This document shows, piece after piece, positions 45,819-56,116 of a DNA stretch of 64,000 nt. The DNA is taken from assembly GCA_022578605.1 (NCBI GenBank), contig MU394069.1:248001-312000 (forward strand). Direction: 5' to 3'. Position numbers and translations under genes: made by a program. Source of the stretch: Camillea tinctor. Lineage: Eukaryota > Ascomycota > Sordariomycetes > Xylariales > Xylariaceae. Position 1 is the stretch's first letter, and the number at the start of each line of letters is the position of its first letter. The notes below the pieces were generated by a model. It had not been told where the DNA came from. It worked only from the letters and a program-made list of their open reading frames with translations, and ran no database searches.

Positions 45819-47224
45819 ATGGCGGCCAATATCCCCGCCAAGCTCAAACAGGCGGGCATCACCCCGTTTGTGGTGCGCGCCGCCCAGCTCGAGAGCGCAA
45901 AGCCCGTCATCGCCTATTGGTGTAAGTCTACTTACTCTACTATTCTGATCTGGCCGCATGATAGCGCCGACTTGGCTTGCTGATCCGCATCTACCAACCA
46001 GGCCAGTATTGGGTCGTCAACCAGATCCTCGCCAAGCAACTCCACACTGGCGACCAAGAATGTCTCCAGTTCACGACGAATCTCATGGACAAGCTGGAGC
46101 AGATGAAAACTGATAACGCGAACAACGATGCTATTCTCGATGATGTGGCCGGTCAAGCATATGTAGAGCAGTTTGCCCAAGAAACATTCGAGAGGGCTCT
46201 CCGGCCATTGAAGGCCAACAAAGTGACCCAGTATATATCCCTAAACTCATTATAGCCCATAGGGATCTAGTTGGGAATAACTAACAGACCTCGCAGACAA
46301 ACCGCCAACACCTTCGAGGCCGCAGCCACCTTCTTCCAGCTCTCCAATATCTGGGGACAGCCTGATGCCGAAACTCTAGGGAAAATCAAATACTCCAAGT
46401 GGAATGCTGCGCGCATATTGAAGGCTATCAAAGAGGGCAAGGATCCCAACGAATCAAATCCCAAGCAAGAGGAGGAGAAAGCAGAAGAAAGCGCACCCGC
46501 CCTGGATCCTAACGACCCAGAGGTCCAGATGATCGACGCGGCCCAGCCGAGGCCGGTGACAGTAGAAGATGCCCCGGATGAAGGGGACAGGGGACAGCTC
46601 AGGACGTCTGACTATTCCCTACATGCCCCAGCACCAGTCTCTGCACCAACATCGCCTCTACCCCCATCAGCACCGGCACCCGAGCAAGTCTCTCCTATAG
46701 CACCCCCTGATCCCCCTGTTCAGGATCCAGGAGACTACTTCCCTAGCGCGCCAGCTCCATCCGCCGATCCTCCTCTGGACTTACCCTCCACTACCAACAT
46801 GCCGACGCCGGGCTCCCAACCGTTCGGAGGTCCTCCACAGCCACCCGCGATCCCGAGCCCTAGCTCTCATGGACCAAGCGCACCACTCAACCTCCCCACC
46901 GCGCCTCAAGACTTCTATCATCCACCTCCTCAACCGCCAGCATCTGCACCTACGCCACCGGTAATACCACCACAACAGCCCCAGGCGCGCTCCGCCGCTC
47001 AGAACTACTACTCTCATCCGCCACAGCCGTTTGTGCCACCCCAGCCGACACAGCAGTATAGCACCGGTAGCGGACCAACGAGCTCGTCGTACAACACGGA
47101 CGATATGGCCATGGTGCAGGCCCAGAAGCATGCTAAGTGGGCCATATCGGCGCTGAACTTCGAGGATGTGCCAACAGCCGTACGGGAACTACAGGCTGCT
47201 CTAGCTGCCCTGGGTGCTCGATAG
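45819..47224 (+). CDS. VTA1: VTA1/LIP5, activator of the VPS4 ATPase
   Basis: Three exons: 45819-45921, 46002-46230, 46297-47224, giving 419 aa. Junctions read YW|CQYWVVNQILAKQL and NKVT|QQTANTFEAAATFFQL, both conserved positions. The N-terminal tandem MIT-like helical domain (1-165, PAKLKQAGITPFVVRAAQLE, YWVVNQILAK, TRQTA-type motif, IWGQPDAETLGKIKYSKWNAARILKAIKEG) is followed by a long Pro/Ala/Ser/Gln-rich linker (about 180-370). The C-terminal VTA1 domain (AQKHAKWAISALNFEDVPTAVRELQAALAALG, about 382-414) binds and activates VPS4. VTA1 promotes ESCRT-III disassembly at endosomes during multivesicular-body sorting. ATG context CACCATGG is strong, and an upstream in-frame extension looks like leader. 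Confidence 0.94.
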
Positions 47225-48950
47225 TGTCCCCCTTCCTCTTTTTTTCTTCTTGGCAGGATGATGATTCAGGCCAATGTAAATATGGAAGATATGTATGTCG
47301 CTGCAGCGTATGGATTATGCGAAAATAGATGTCTATGGAAGAAAGATTATTTATTCACCTGGTTCGTGAAGGGGGGGTGAGGATTTGATATAGGTCACTT
47401 ATAAACTACTGGCGTCTGCAAGAATTTGAAAAGGAACAAAATGACAATTGGTCAATACTGAAATACCCCTTTTATGATCGAGCTGGTAGATTGAATGTCC
47501 TGATCCAGGTCTTGTCTATGCTCGTGATACTATACTGCTGCTCGCTTTCCTGGATTGGATTCGCTTATGATATTCCAAACTAGCGTATAGAGTCACAGAG
47601 AAAGATGTACAAAACTAATCTATATACTTCCTGCTGTTCTACCCAGTGAACAGTTAGCTCAAAATTTGACTGGCCGATATTTATCCTACCTCGGTGCTAT
47701 TCTATCCTAGATGCAGTGGCACAACCTTAAGACTTAGCTCCTCCTCATAGCTCCATGATCGCCGATTCGATGGGCTTGGTGTCTATTGGATGTTAGCATA
47801 GTGGTGCCAAGAGAGAAGGGAATATGGGAATAAAGATAGCGAGCGCTTTACAGAATTGGGAGAGTTGAATAAACTTCCTGTCGATATAAAAAGAGGCGTC
47901 GGACTTGCTCACCGGGAGGTCCTGATCGGGTCCCGTGCGGAAGTCTAGGTATATAGTCCGGATTAATTGGAGATTTTACGGACCACAGACCAATCAATCT
48001 CATCCATCTACTTGGGTGCTGTGTTTATATGTGAATTACAGGGGGGTACATGAGTACACTGCTAGGTAGGTGAGATCCTCGACTAACCCCCTATTAACTA
48101 CGTATGTAAGGGCTAAAGAGCTTCTGTGGGGAATATCAAGGCCAAAGCGTGTCCGTGTAAGTCGGCTACCCAACAGCAATGTATGAATCCGATTTATCAG
48201 AAGCCTAGAAGTCCCTTGCCTACAACGCGAAAGATACAAAAACACGAACTAGCCGCTATGAAACGGGGAAAAAAAAGAAGAAGAAGAAGAAATAATGTCT
48301 CACGATTAACGTATGGTCTGCCTCTAACATAGTAGCTGCATCAATAGCCCCCATTGGTAGCCCATAGCGTACTTGTGCAAGATGACAGCCATCGTCCTAC
48401 CTTTTAGACCTCGGGTTTTATATCACCACACCATTGATCAGTCGAGTGAGGCCAACATACAAAACAGCTTGGTAAGCTAGATAGGCGCGTTTTCTAGTGA
48501 AATGTAACACCCGACTGACTAGGTTAAGCCCAATGGGAGAAGTATATCTTAGGAGAAGCCATGGAGCTAAGTGTACCTTCATGAACCAGAAACCGGGAAA
48601 GGGGTCTTGTCTCACACATGGCGAAGCTTGTGTTGAGACATGCGGACCGACTATCAAGGAATTTAAAAACGCATACATACATATATATAGACGTGTATTT
48701 TGGTGTGTGTACGAAGATGTCTCTATAGTTTCCTAGATTCAGGTCTAAATAGTAAACACCACCCGGCCTCACCCTCACAGAACCCAATCCAACATTGTCC
48801 GAGCTGCCCTACACCTCCTCTCTCTTCGAACCTCGTACTAACTACTTAGCATATCACAGAAGCCTCAATTTCCCCCTATCAACCAAGGTCTCTTCTAAAC
48901 GGTCACCTACCTACCTCCCTCCCTCCTTACCCCATCACCAAACACACACC
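47225..48950. other. Spacer between VTA1 and alcohol dehydrogenase
   Basis: No supported gene in about 1.7 kb. There are scattered short frames only. A GAA/AAG run lies at 48270-48290, and TACC/TCCC repeats (48903-48928) lie just before the dehydrogenase start, probably in its leader. Otherwise nothing is distinguishable. Confidence 0.45.
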
Positions 48951-50224
48951 ATGGACCCCTCACTCCCCAAGACCTACAAAGCCGCCCTCTTCGAAAAGCC
49001 CAACGGGCCCCTCGTCATCAGAGACCTCGAGCTGAAGCCGCCCGGCCCCGACCAGGTCCTCGTCCGCGTCCTGGCCTGCGGCGTGTGCCACACCGACATG
49101 CTCGTGCGAGAGGGCGTCATGGGCGTCCGGTTCCCGCGCGTGCCCGGCCACGAGCTCGTCGGCGACGTCGTCGCCGTGGGCGACAACGCGGGGAGGTTTT
49201 CCGTGGGGGAGCGCGTCGGCGGGGCGTGGCACGGAGGTACATACCTACCTACCTACGTTCACTATCCCCTCCCCCTCCCCTTTCCTTTTGTTCGTATGTT
49301 GGTTCGTTTTCCCCGTCGCCTAACCAATCCATACAGGCCACGACGGAACCTGCCGCGCCTGCGCCCGCGGCCAGTTCAACGTCTGCGACGCCGTCCTGCA
49401 CAACGGCCTCAGCTTCGACGGCGGGTACGCCCAGTTCGCGCTCCTGCGCGCCGAGGCCGTCGTCCGCGTCCCGCGCGCCCTCGACCCCGCGGACGCTGCG
49501 CCCCTGCTCTGCGCCGGTGTCACCGTGTTCAACGCCATACGCAAGATGCGCGTCGAGCAGGGCAGCCTGGTCGCGGTGCTGGGCGTCGGCGGCCTGGGGC
49601 ACCTGGCCGTGCAGTATGCGCGGCGGATGGGGTACCGCGTCGCGGCTGGTGAGTGGTCTTTTTTTTTTTTTTGCTTAGAGTTGTTTGTTCCCTAGTCGGA
49701 GTTCCCTGCCGTGGTTAGGCGTATGGGTTCACAGGCCTGGGCTCGGGAGTTACATGATTCACCCACTATGACGGTCACTGACTCCTGTTGTCACAGTGAG
49801 CTCCGGGGACGCGAAAAGGGGGTTTGCCACGGAGCTCGGCGCAAATGTGTACATCGATGCGAGCCAAGAGGATGTCCCCCAGCGGCTCATGGATATCGAC
49901 GGCGGCGCCGCGATGATCCTGGCTACGGCCCCGAGCCCGCGGTTCATGGGCCCCATGGTGAGCGGCCTCCAGGCGGGCGGGAAGCTGGTGGCGGTTGCGC
50001 CGGTGAAGAACGCGGAGTTTAATACCGGCGAGATGATCAATCGCGGGGCGAGCCTGCATGGGTTCCCCGCTGGGCACGCGCTGGATGCGGAGGAGGCGAT
50101 ACGGTTCGCGCAGGAGAATGGGATTAAGTGCCTCGTGGAGAGGTTCCCACTCGAGGAGGCGGAGAGGGCGTTCGAGAGGTGCGGGTCGGGGGATGTGAGG
50201 TTTCGGGCTGTCCTTACAATGTAA
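48951..50224 (+). CDS. Zinc-dependent alcohol dehydrogenase (MDR family)
   Basis: Three exons: 48951-49236, 49337-49648, 49797-50224, giving 341 aa. Junctions read WHGG|HDGTCRAC and RVAA|VSSGDAKRGF. It is a medium-chain zinc dehydrogenase that should oxidise alcohols or reduce aldehydes with NAD(P). The catalytic zinc ligands are GVCHTD (C46) and PGHE (H67), with a later Cys in PLLCAGVTVFNA. The nucleotide-binding loop is LGVGGLGHLAVQYA. The structural-zinc lobe reads GTCRACARGQFNVC, with three cysteines and Asp at the usual first ligand position, a variant I know from fungal AdhP-type enzymes. The ending FRAVLTM is typical. The start follows a CACACACCATGG context. The substrate is not deducible. 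Confidence 0.92.
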
Positions 50225-51762
50225 AGGGGAGGCATAAAAGGGGGATTTATAGATACAAGTGTAGATATGGACAGAGGTGAACGGTTTAAAAGAAGGATAT
50301 TAGATTAAAGGGCAGCAGAATGGATGATGAACTTTTGGCGTGGGGTAGATACTTGGATAGAGGTGGGAGAGCGAGAAATACCGAAAACCTGCTCATATAT
50401 TCGAAAGTTTAATGTAAGAGATGATAATAATTCGCAATCCATCCTATGCTGCCCCCCCCCCTTTGTGAGTCATTTCTATTTCGTTTCGTCCCATTTATAT
50501 TACCTGGAAAATACTTGACTTGGTTAGGTCAGTACGTTCCCACAAGCAGGTTACCCCCTTTTTCAACCTCGATTTCTTTGCTATTTTCCCTTCTTCTATG
50601 TCAATAATATCATTATCTCGCATTCGTAACCCCATAGCAGATTATAATATCAGCTTCAGTCAGTAGGTAGGTATATGGGATTACACACTACAGGAAAAGT
50701 TGCTGTAGGCTGTCAGTTGTGTATGTATTCGCTCATTCCCCGCATATAGGGTGTGAACACGTCAACTATTTAGTTTAGACATGCCTGGACCTAAAACATA
50801 GGGGTCTGTCTGTCTTACCCCAGTAGCGGTGTGGTAGTATGGTTGTTGGTTGACGCGTTCTAGATTCAATGTTACTGCTCCCAGCTTCAAGCCATAACAT
50901 ATATAATGTCTGTAGAGGCCTTTTTCGTTTGTCTTCTTCTACACAACCCTTACACAGTTATGTACACTGACTCCGGCGCACCATGTTAGTTTCTTTTGAT
51001 CTTTCGTCGTCATTTCCCTATTTTCGTATCTTACGCCAATAAGAAAGTTAACTATTATGCCGCTCCGTTGCATCAACTCTCCCTCTCCACCCTCCTGTGA
51101 GAGGATAAGGCCTCCTCGGGCATTTTTATAGTCTAACAATACGGTATCATGCCGTGTATATCACTATTCGTAGTCATCGCTGTTTACAAATGGTGTTATC
51201 TGTAAAAGGGTCAACTCCGATGAAAATCATGTACAGTACCTAACTAGGTATATAAGGCTTATAAAACGTAAAACCCCTTTTATTTAGACGTTATTATGAG
51301 GTATACATGATACAGTAGCCGTAGCTATGCGTAGAGCAAACGATATCAATTACGTAAGTTAGAGCTATGTACACTCTAAATGGCATAATCGATCATAGCA
51401 GTGTTTAGAATTGGCTGTAAGTGGAAGTAGTCATAAGTAATAAAATATCCATATAGCCCCTAGCAATAGTTTATAGCCATATATCCTTATTACATATCTA
51501 TACAGAATGGCTTGTTGCAAAGAGGTGTCGTATAACGGTTTAAGACGGCGTTAGAAAACTTTCCCCATCCATCAGCCAACTAAGTCACCCTTTAACATCA
51601 ACAACATTATCTAGCATCGACCTCTGCCCCCTTTGATAGGGGCGATAATATGCATAAGTAAGCTGAGCTCCTCGCACCGCAGTCTGACAGCGGGGTTTTT
51701 TTTTTCCAAATCTATGGCAAAAGCGAACGCTAATTGCCCTTCGGCAATTAGCCCATATATAG
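50225..51762. other. AT-rich gene-free spacer
   Basis: No gene is supported. Sequence from 51200 on becomes AT-rich with many TATA/TAGC words. A perfect stem-loop lies at 51729-51752, close to the start of the orphan reading frame. Confidence 0.45.
51729..51752. repeat. Perfect 10-bp inverted repeat, 4-nt loop
   Basis: GCTAATTGCC and GGCAATTAGC are exact reverse complements separated by CTTC. The stem stands out in AT-rich text 8 bases upstream of the last stop before the orphan reading frame. It could be a hairpin in a leader transcript or a protein-binding dyad. No family is recognised. Confidence 0.75.
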
Positions 51763-52593
51763 TACGCGACAAAACCCAAACCCTTCTCTTATATACCCTC
51801 AACGTGGTTGAGAATCATAAGCCATAATGAACAAGGCCCTGTAGGTCGAGTTGCAGGAGAGGTCCAAAGTAGCGTCGGTGTTATAAATTCAGTGTTGGAC
51901 TTGTTCAACCGCCTCAATGACGAACGAACTGTTAAGACCGAGCGAGAGAGACGAGAAAAGAACTTGATGACCAACCTAGGAGAATGGGGCTACTTGGTGA
52001 AACGAGCCGATGGCTGGTACTTGCCCGTGTTGAACACAAAGAACTTTCTTTCCCATGTCGCTATTACTCAAGGGTATATTCAGCCCCAGAAATTAGCCTG
52101 TGCAGGAAGATCCGGTTGGACTCAGTTACTCTACGCTCTTGGTCTCGTTCCTGAATCCGACCATATCTTTTGGCAGGCCCAACAGGCCGAGTTCGATCCT
52201 TTCAACTCTGACAAAATTCGATTGCTAGTTGAGGGCGAAGCCCTGTACCATATCCTTAACCTGTATAGAGAGCACGAAAGTATGGATTCAAGGAATTCAA
52301 AGAACATCCAAAATGCCTGGGAGAGTCGATCCAAGCTTTCATTCGGTGGTTTGGATCTCAGACGTGGGGATTCTGGAGTAGTGTCCGCAATGTTGACATC
52401 GTATCAAGATTTGTCTGTAGCCAAGACAGTCTTTGAATACAACACCCATTGTATAAGCTCTGATCTTCGACCTGGGAAGGATATGGCGGTTTTCGCCTAT
52501 GAAGTGACAATCGAGCACGGTATATCTAATCTTGCGGCCGCTAAAGCGTCTAAAGGCTTAAACTCCAGGTACAAATGGTCCTCGCCGAACTAG
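51763..52593 (+). CDS. Orphan hypothetical protein, probably partial
   Basis: An open frame of 276 codons runs from 51763 to a stop at 52591-52593. No ATG occurs before 51967, so either the protein starts there (208 aa, MTNLGEWGYLVKRADGWYL) or an upstream exon is spliced in near 51844. The composition is ordinary: evenly mixed residues with plausible helices (VINSVLDLFNRLNDE, IRLLVEGEALYHILNLYREHE) and a C-terminal KWSSPN. I recognise no family. It differs from the flanks by lacking stops for over 800 bases in moderately AT-rich text. The stop is only 31 bases before a solo LTR. A frame of 84 aa beyond the LTRs (53338-53592) might once have belonged to the same gene. Expression is unknown. 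Confidence 0.45.
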   Translation, partial: YATKPKPFSYIPSTWLRIISHNEQGPVGRVAGEVQSSVGVINSVLDLFNRLNDERTVKTERERREKNLMTNLGEWGYLVKRADGWYLPVLNTKNFLSHVAITQGYIQPQKLACAGRSGWTQLLYALGLVPESDHIFWQAQQAEFDPFNSDKIRLLVEGEALYHILNLYREHESMDSRNSKNIQNAWESRSKLSFGGLDLRRGDSGVVSAMLTSYQDLSVAKTVFEYNTHCISSDLRPGKDMAVFAYEVTIEHGISNLAAAKASKGLNSRYKWSSPN

Positions 52594-52619
52594 CAGCCTG
52601 AAGGGAGACGATAGATATG

Positions 52620-53081
52620 ATCTGTGTGGGGGTTGACCCCATATGACACACACACAAGGCTCAGGGCACAACGGGATATATTGCCGTGCTATTGATGTGG
52701 GGACTAGGGGAACTAGGGACCACAATTGTGTATATAGTTCACGATGCATTACAAGTTTGCGATAGTTTCTTCCTTTTACAACATGGCATGTCGGCGTTAC
52801 TATACAGTTTAGATCAATACATTCCTTTGCTTTTCGAATCTTTTGTGTCTCTATTTCAAATAAACAGTATGATGGTTGGGTGTCGTAGACTAGGGACATC
52901 AGTCCCTAGTCCCTCACAGCCTCATACAACTGTTGGTAGGGGGTCTCCTCTATCTCCAGTTCACTATCAAGCTATACGTGTGTGTGTGTGTGTGAGTGAG
53001 AAAGAGAGAGAGAAATAATGATGAAACCTAAAAAGGGGCTAAATACTAGAGCCTGCTAAGTCATTCTAACGTAACAATCTG
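52620..53081 (+). mobile_element. Solo LTR (outer) with target duplication, carrying a nested insertion
   Basis: The element runs 52625-53076, starts TGTGGGGG and ends CGTAACA. It is bounded by a perfect 5-bp direct repeat ATCTG (52620-52624 and 53077-53081), as left by LTR-retrotransposon integrase. Removing the nested 283 bp (52693-52975) leaves 169 bp that match the uninterrupted copy at 3403-3559. TG...CA ends, a 5-bp target duplication and the absence of any coding sequence support a solo LTR formed by recombination. Confidence 0.75.
52693..52975 (+). mobile_element. Nested solo LTR (inner) with GCTAT target duplication
   Basis: The insert 52693-52970 starts TGATGTGGGGACTAGGGG and ends CACTATCAA. 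It is flanked by GCTAT (52688-52692 and 52971-52975). The empty site survives in the related repeat at 3403-3559 (GTGCTATATG), which confirms both the insertion and its duplication. A second copy of the insert lies at 4264-4542. It has no coding capacity. Confidence 0.75.
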
Positions 53082-55185
53082 ATTCAACCGTAATCGGGAG
53101 CTTTTCCTTGTAACGATGGATTGGATCAACGCAGCTAGCCGTGTCAAGCGTAGGATCACCGCAAATCTAATAAGTCATCAACTAAACCTTGAACTAGTTG
53201 ATTGGCTTTTGGAATACATGTATAATGAAAGTCGATATCAAACGGAATTCAGGAGGAGTTAGATAATGGGGGTCATGCGCCAAGTGTACAGGAGTTCCTA
53301 AGGCAAATTTGCATGGCCGATATATCTTGGGGCTTTTATGTGGGGGTCTTCCGAGTGTAGGTCGGAGAGCCTTCTGGAGGCGAACCTATCCCAATTAATC
53401 TACCTCGCTCTCGTGCCAGCCTCGTCACAACTAGACGGGGAGGAAGGAAGTTGGTTCGGTGAGCTTGCTAAAATAAGGGAAGACCTTCTATACTTGCTCA
53501 GGTTGCGTATGGGATTGGTGAACATGCCTATCCTTGTGCTAGACTTCGCAAAGTCTCGTGAGCTTTGGAATATTCCAGGTTATGTTGAGTAATTTCAGGC
53601 TGAGCGCCAGAGGAGAGCATGGTTTAGAAAGAATGATCAGAAAAAACGTTTGGGAATACCTGGGTAAACGGCGGAGGTGTACTAACTTGGGATTTGGGTG
53701 AGGTGCGTGGTCTATATGAAACAATATCACAACGTGGGTAATTATATCTTTACATATATCGTATCATAAAATCTACTTTATCTTATAGGCTATAAGCCGG
53801 CTTTCCGTTTGTTATGCCCATGCTAGATGCCCATCCATCACCACAACCGCCACGACCATGGAAAAAAGAAACAGCACCAAGTTGTCATGTCTGAAAAGGC
53901 TTTTCACAAGTAAGTAATAATCAAGGTAGCGACATATTCGCGTTAGGCAGGTATATCTACCGATGTACTTACCAGACCTCTATATGTACGCTTAGGTAAT
54001 TGATAATATCCACCTATACTAACTATGCACTAGTATAGGTTATGATGTTAAATCTAACTCCACATACACACTCCACTCTGTCTAACGACCAATAAGGCCC
54101 TAGGAGTATATAATAGTGTACTATATTGGACTAACTTACATATTTGAAGTTTAGGTGAGGTCCACAGGTTATTAGATGTCTTATGTTACGTTGTATGTAG
54201 TGTGGGATTTTTCTTTTCCTTGTCTTCGCATTCTCTAAAAGAGAGAAAAAAATGCCCCACGTGGGAAAAAGCACTTAGGTAAGGGGTAGAACAGGGGGCG
54301 AGCTGAGGGCGCTTAAAACAGGTAAAGCCCGCGCGAGAGAGGTCTTGTCCAATACATCGACTGGGTTACATAAATTAGATCGCGATTCGCTACGTCATAG
54401 CCGCCCGCGATGTCTCATTCCAGGGTAGTCGTTGTGAGACCTCTGGGCTTTCGTACATTGTTCTACTTACTAGCCTAGAACAGGAACAGCCCAAAATAAA
54501 GTTGAACCCTGGTATATCATGTACCACAGTTTTTCTTGTGTAGAAAGCGCGTGACCTGTTGGACGGGTTGTTATTTTGACGATTTCATATGGGTAAAATG
54601 AAGTAGGTCATATGTTGTTATTATGTACAAGTAGACTCGACTTCTCTTTTCCCAGGCGAGATATATGAACTCTTCATGCTCTATACTCCCTCTGAACACC
54701 ATATTCTCCTACGAAGCTTGAATTTTGCTGACGGCACCGGACGGTTGATTACTGATAAAAACGAAAATTGAGAAAAATGAGAAAATTGTTGCTGCTAGCC
54801 TAAAAAAAGGACACTGCATCTTCTTCAACTTATCTCTTATTCTATATCTGAACATGATAACACGATGAAAGCTGGCCCTGGATAAATTAATATTATCTAA
54901 ACCGCATTTGGTTCTCCATTAACAACTGTTACAACTCCTGAGCAGTAAGAAGAGCCAGGACAGAGCTGAGCGTATAATCTATCATCTCTTTCTGTCTACG
55001 AAACTTCCCGATAGCAACAAATACAAGTGACCAGTGTGGGTTCGGTGGCTTTGTTCCTATTATCTCGTGGGGGGCTATAGAGAAGTTCTAGCTAGGAGAT
55101 TGAAACCAGTCTCATTAGGGAATACACCATCCTATTTCCGGCCAGGCCATATCAACGCACCCACCTTACCTTTGCTGAAACCACG
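53082..55185. other. Spacer between solo LTRs and the CAP gene
   Basis: No confidently supported gene. A single ATG frame of 84 aa at 53338-53592 (LLEANLSQLIYLALVPASS, then LLYLLRLRMGLVNMPILVLDF) is protein-like but unrecognised. It is listed as a possible remnant of the gene upstream of the LTRs. The rest, especially 53740-54900, is AT-rich and featureless. Confidence 0.45.
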
Positions 55186-55809
55186 ATGTCACTTCACACA
55201 GCCATCCTCATCTTTCTCCTTGCACTCCTCGCCTCCAGCCAAACCGTCACCATAACCGTCGGTCCCGTGGTCCCCACCTCGGCCCCGGAATTTGTCGACG
55301 AGTCAACCTTCACCTCCGCCATCCTCAACAGCACGAACGTCTACCGCGCCTCCCACAACGCCTCGGATGTGCGCTGGAACGTCACACTCGAGCAGTACGC
55401 CACGGACTACCTAGACGGCAACGACTGCGTATTCCACCACTCCGGCGGCCCTTACGGCGAGAACCTCGCCCTCGGCTGCTCGGACGCTACGTCCTGCGTC
55501 GACGCCTGGGGCGACGAGGGCGCCGACTATGATTTCCGCCACCCGGACTTCACGGAGAGCACGGGGCATTTCTCGCAGCTCGTCTGGCGCAATACGACGG
55601 ATGTGGGTTGTGGCCGTCGCTTGTGCGGTGATAGTGGGTGGTACCTGGCATGCGAGTACTGGCCTAGAGGGAATATTATAGGGGCGTTTGAGGATATGGT
55701 CGGGAGGCCGGTCAATAAGGGGGTAGGGAGGAAGGAGGCGCGAATGGGGTGGGTTGGGGTGGTGATGGTTATGGCATTTGACTTGATACTATTAAATACT
55801 GTATATTAG
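55186..55809 (+). CDS. Secreted CAP/PR-1 (SCP/TAPS) domain protein
   Basis: Intronless, 207 aa. Signal peptide MSLHTAILIFLLALLASSQT (about 20 residues). The CAP domain spans about 44-172 with the family boxes AILNSTNVYRASHNA, YGENLALG, GHFSQLVWRNTTDVGCG and WYLACEYWPRGNIIG. The paired cysteines (CVFHH, GCSDATSC, GCGRRLC, ACEY) suit disulfide bonding. CAP proteins of fungi (Pry-type) export sterols and fatty acids, or act in host contact. Which applies here is unknown. Beyond the domain a basic stretch (VNKGVGRKEARM) leads into a terminal hydrophobic segment (GWVGVVMVMAFDLILLNTVY). That end looks like a membrane anchor or a GPI-attachment signal. The gene is convergent with the invertase gene (307 bp between stops). 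Confidence 0.9.
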   Translation: MSLHTAILIFLLALLASSQTVTITVGPVVPTSAPEFVDESTFTSAILNSTNVYRASHNASDVRWNVTLEQYATDYLDGNDCVFHHSGGPYGENLALGCSDATSCVDAWGDEGADYDFRHPDFTESTGHFSQLVWRNTTDVGCGRRLCGDSGWYLACEYWPRGNIIGAFEDMVGRPVNKGVGRKEARMGWVGVVMVMAFDLILLNTVY

Positions 55810-56116
55810 GCAGGGAGAGAAAAAGAAATTGGAAAAGAGGTTATGATCTGCACCAAGATAGGAAAGCAAGGAGTTTAGGGGCTTTATACCTGGAAAACGG
55901 TGTTTATCATCGAGCGTTCATTATGAATGTACAATTATTTACAATATAGAGACATATATCATATATATACGATGAGGGCAATAAGCCTCATGACATGATT
56001 AAATCATGAGACACATTTATATTCCCTTCCTTTCCCTTTTCATCTCTTCTCATTATTTGAAAGATGGGAGCCTGTTGATCTGGCTAGCCTAGTTTAGAGG
56101 GGGCATGTTTTCCAGA
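55810..56116. other. Short convergent spacer between CAP and invertase genes
   Basis: AT-rich 3' flanks of both genes. It contains a TATATCATATATATA tract around 55954-55969. No coding feature is seen. Confidence 0.4.

Noticed and set aside
51763..52593. Resemblance of the orphan's first residues to HeLo/SesA-type N-terminal domains of fungal NLR proteins
   Set aside because: Only a loose hydrophobic pattern (VGVINSVLDLF...LNDE) is shared. None of the diagnostic residues is present, and no NACHT or repeat domain follows.
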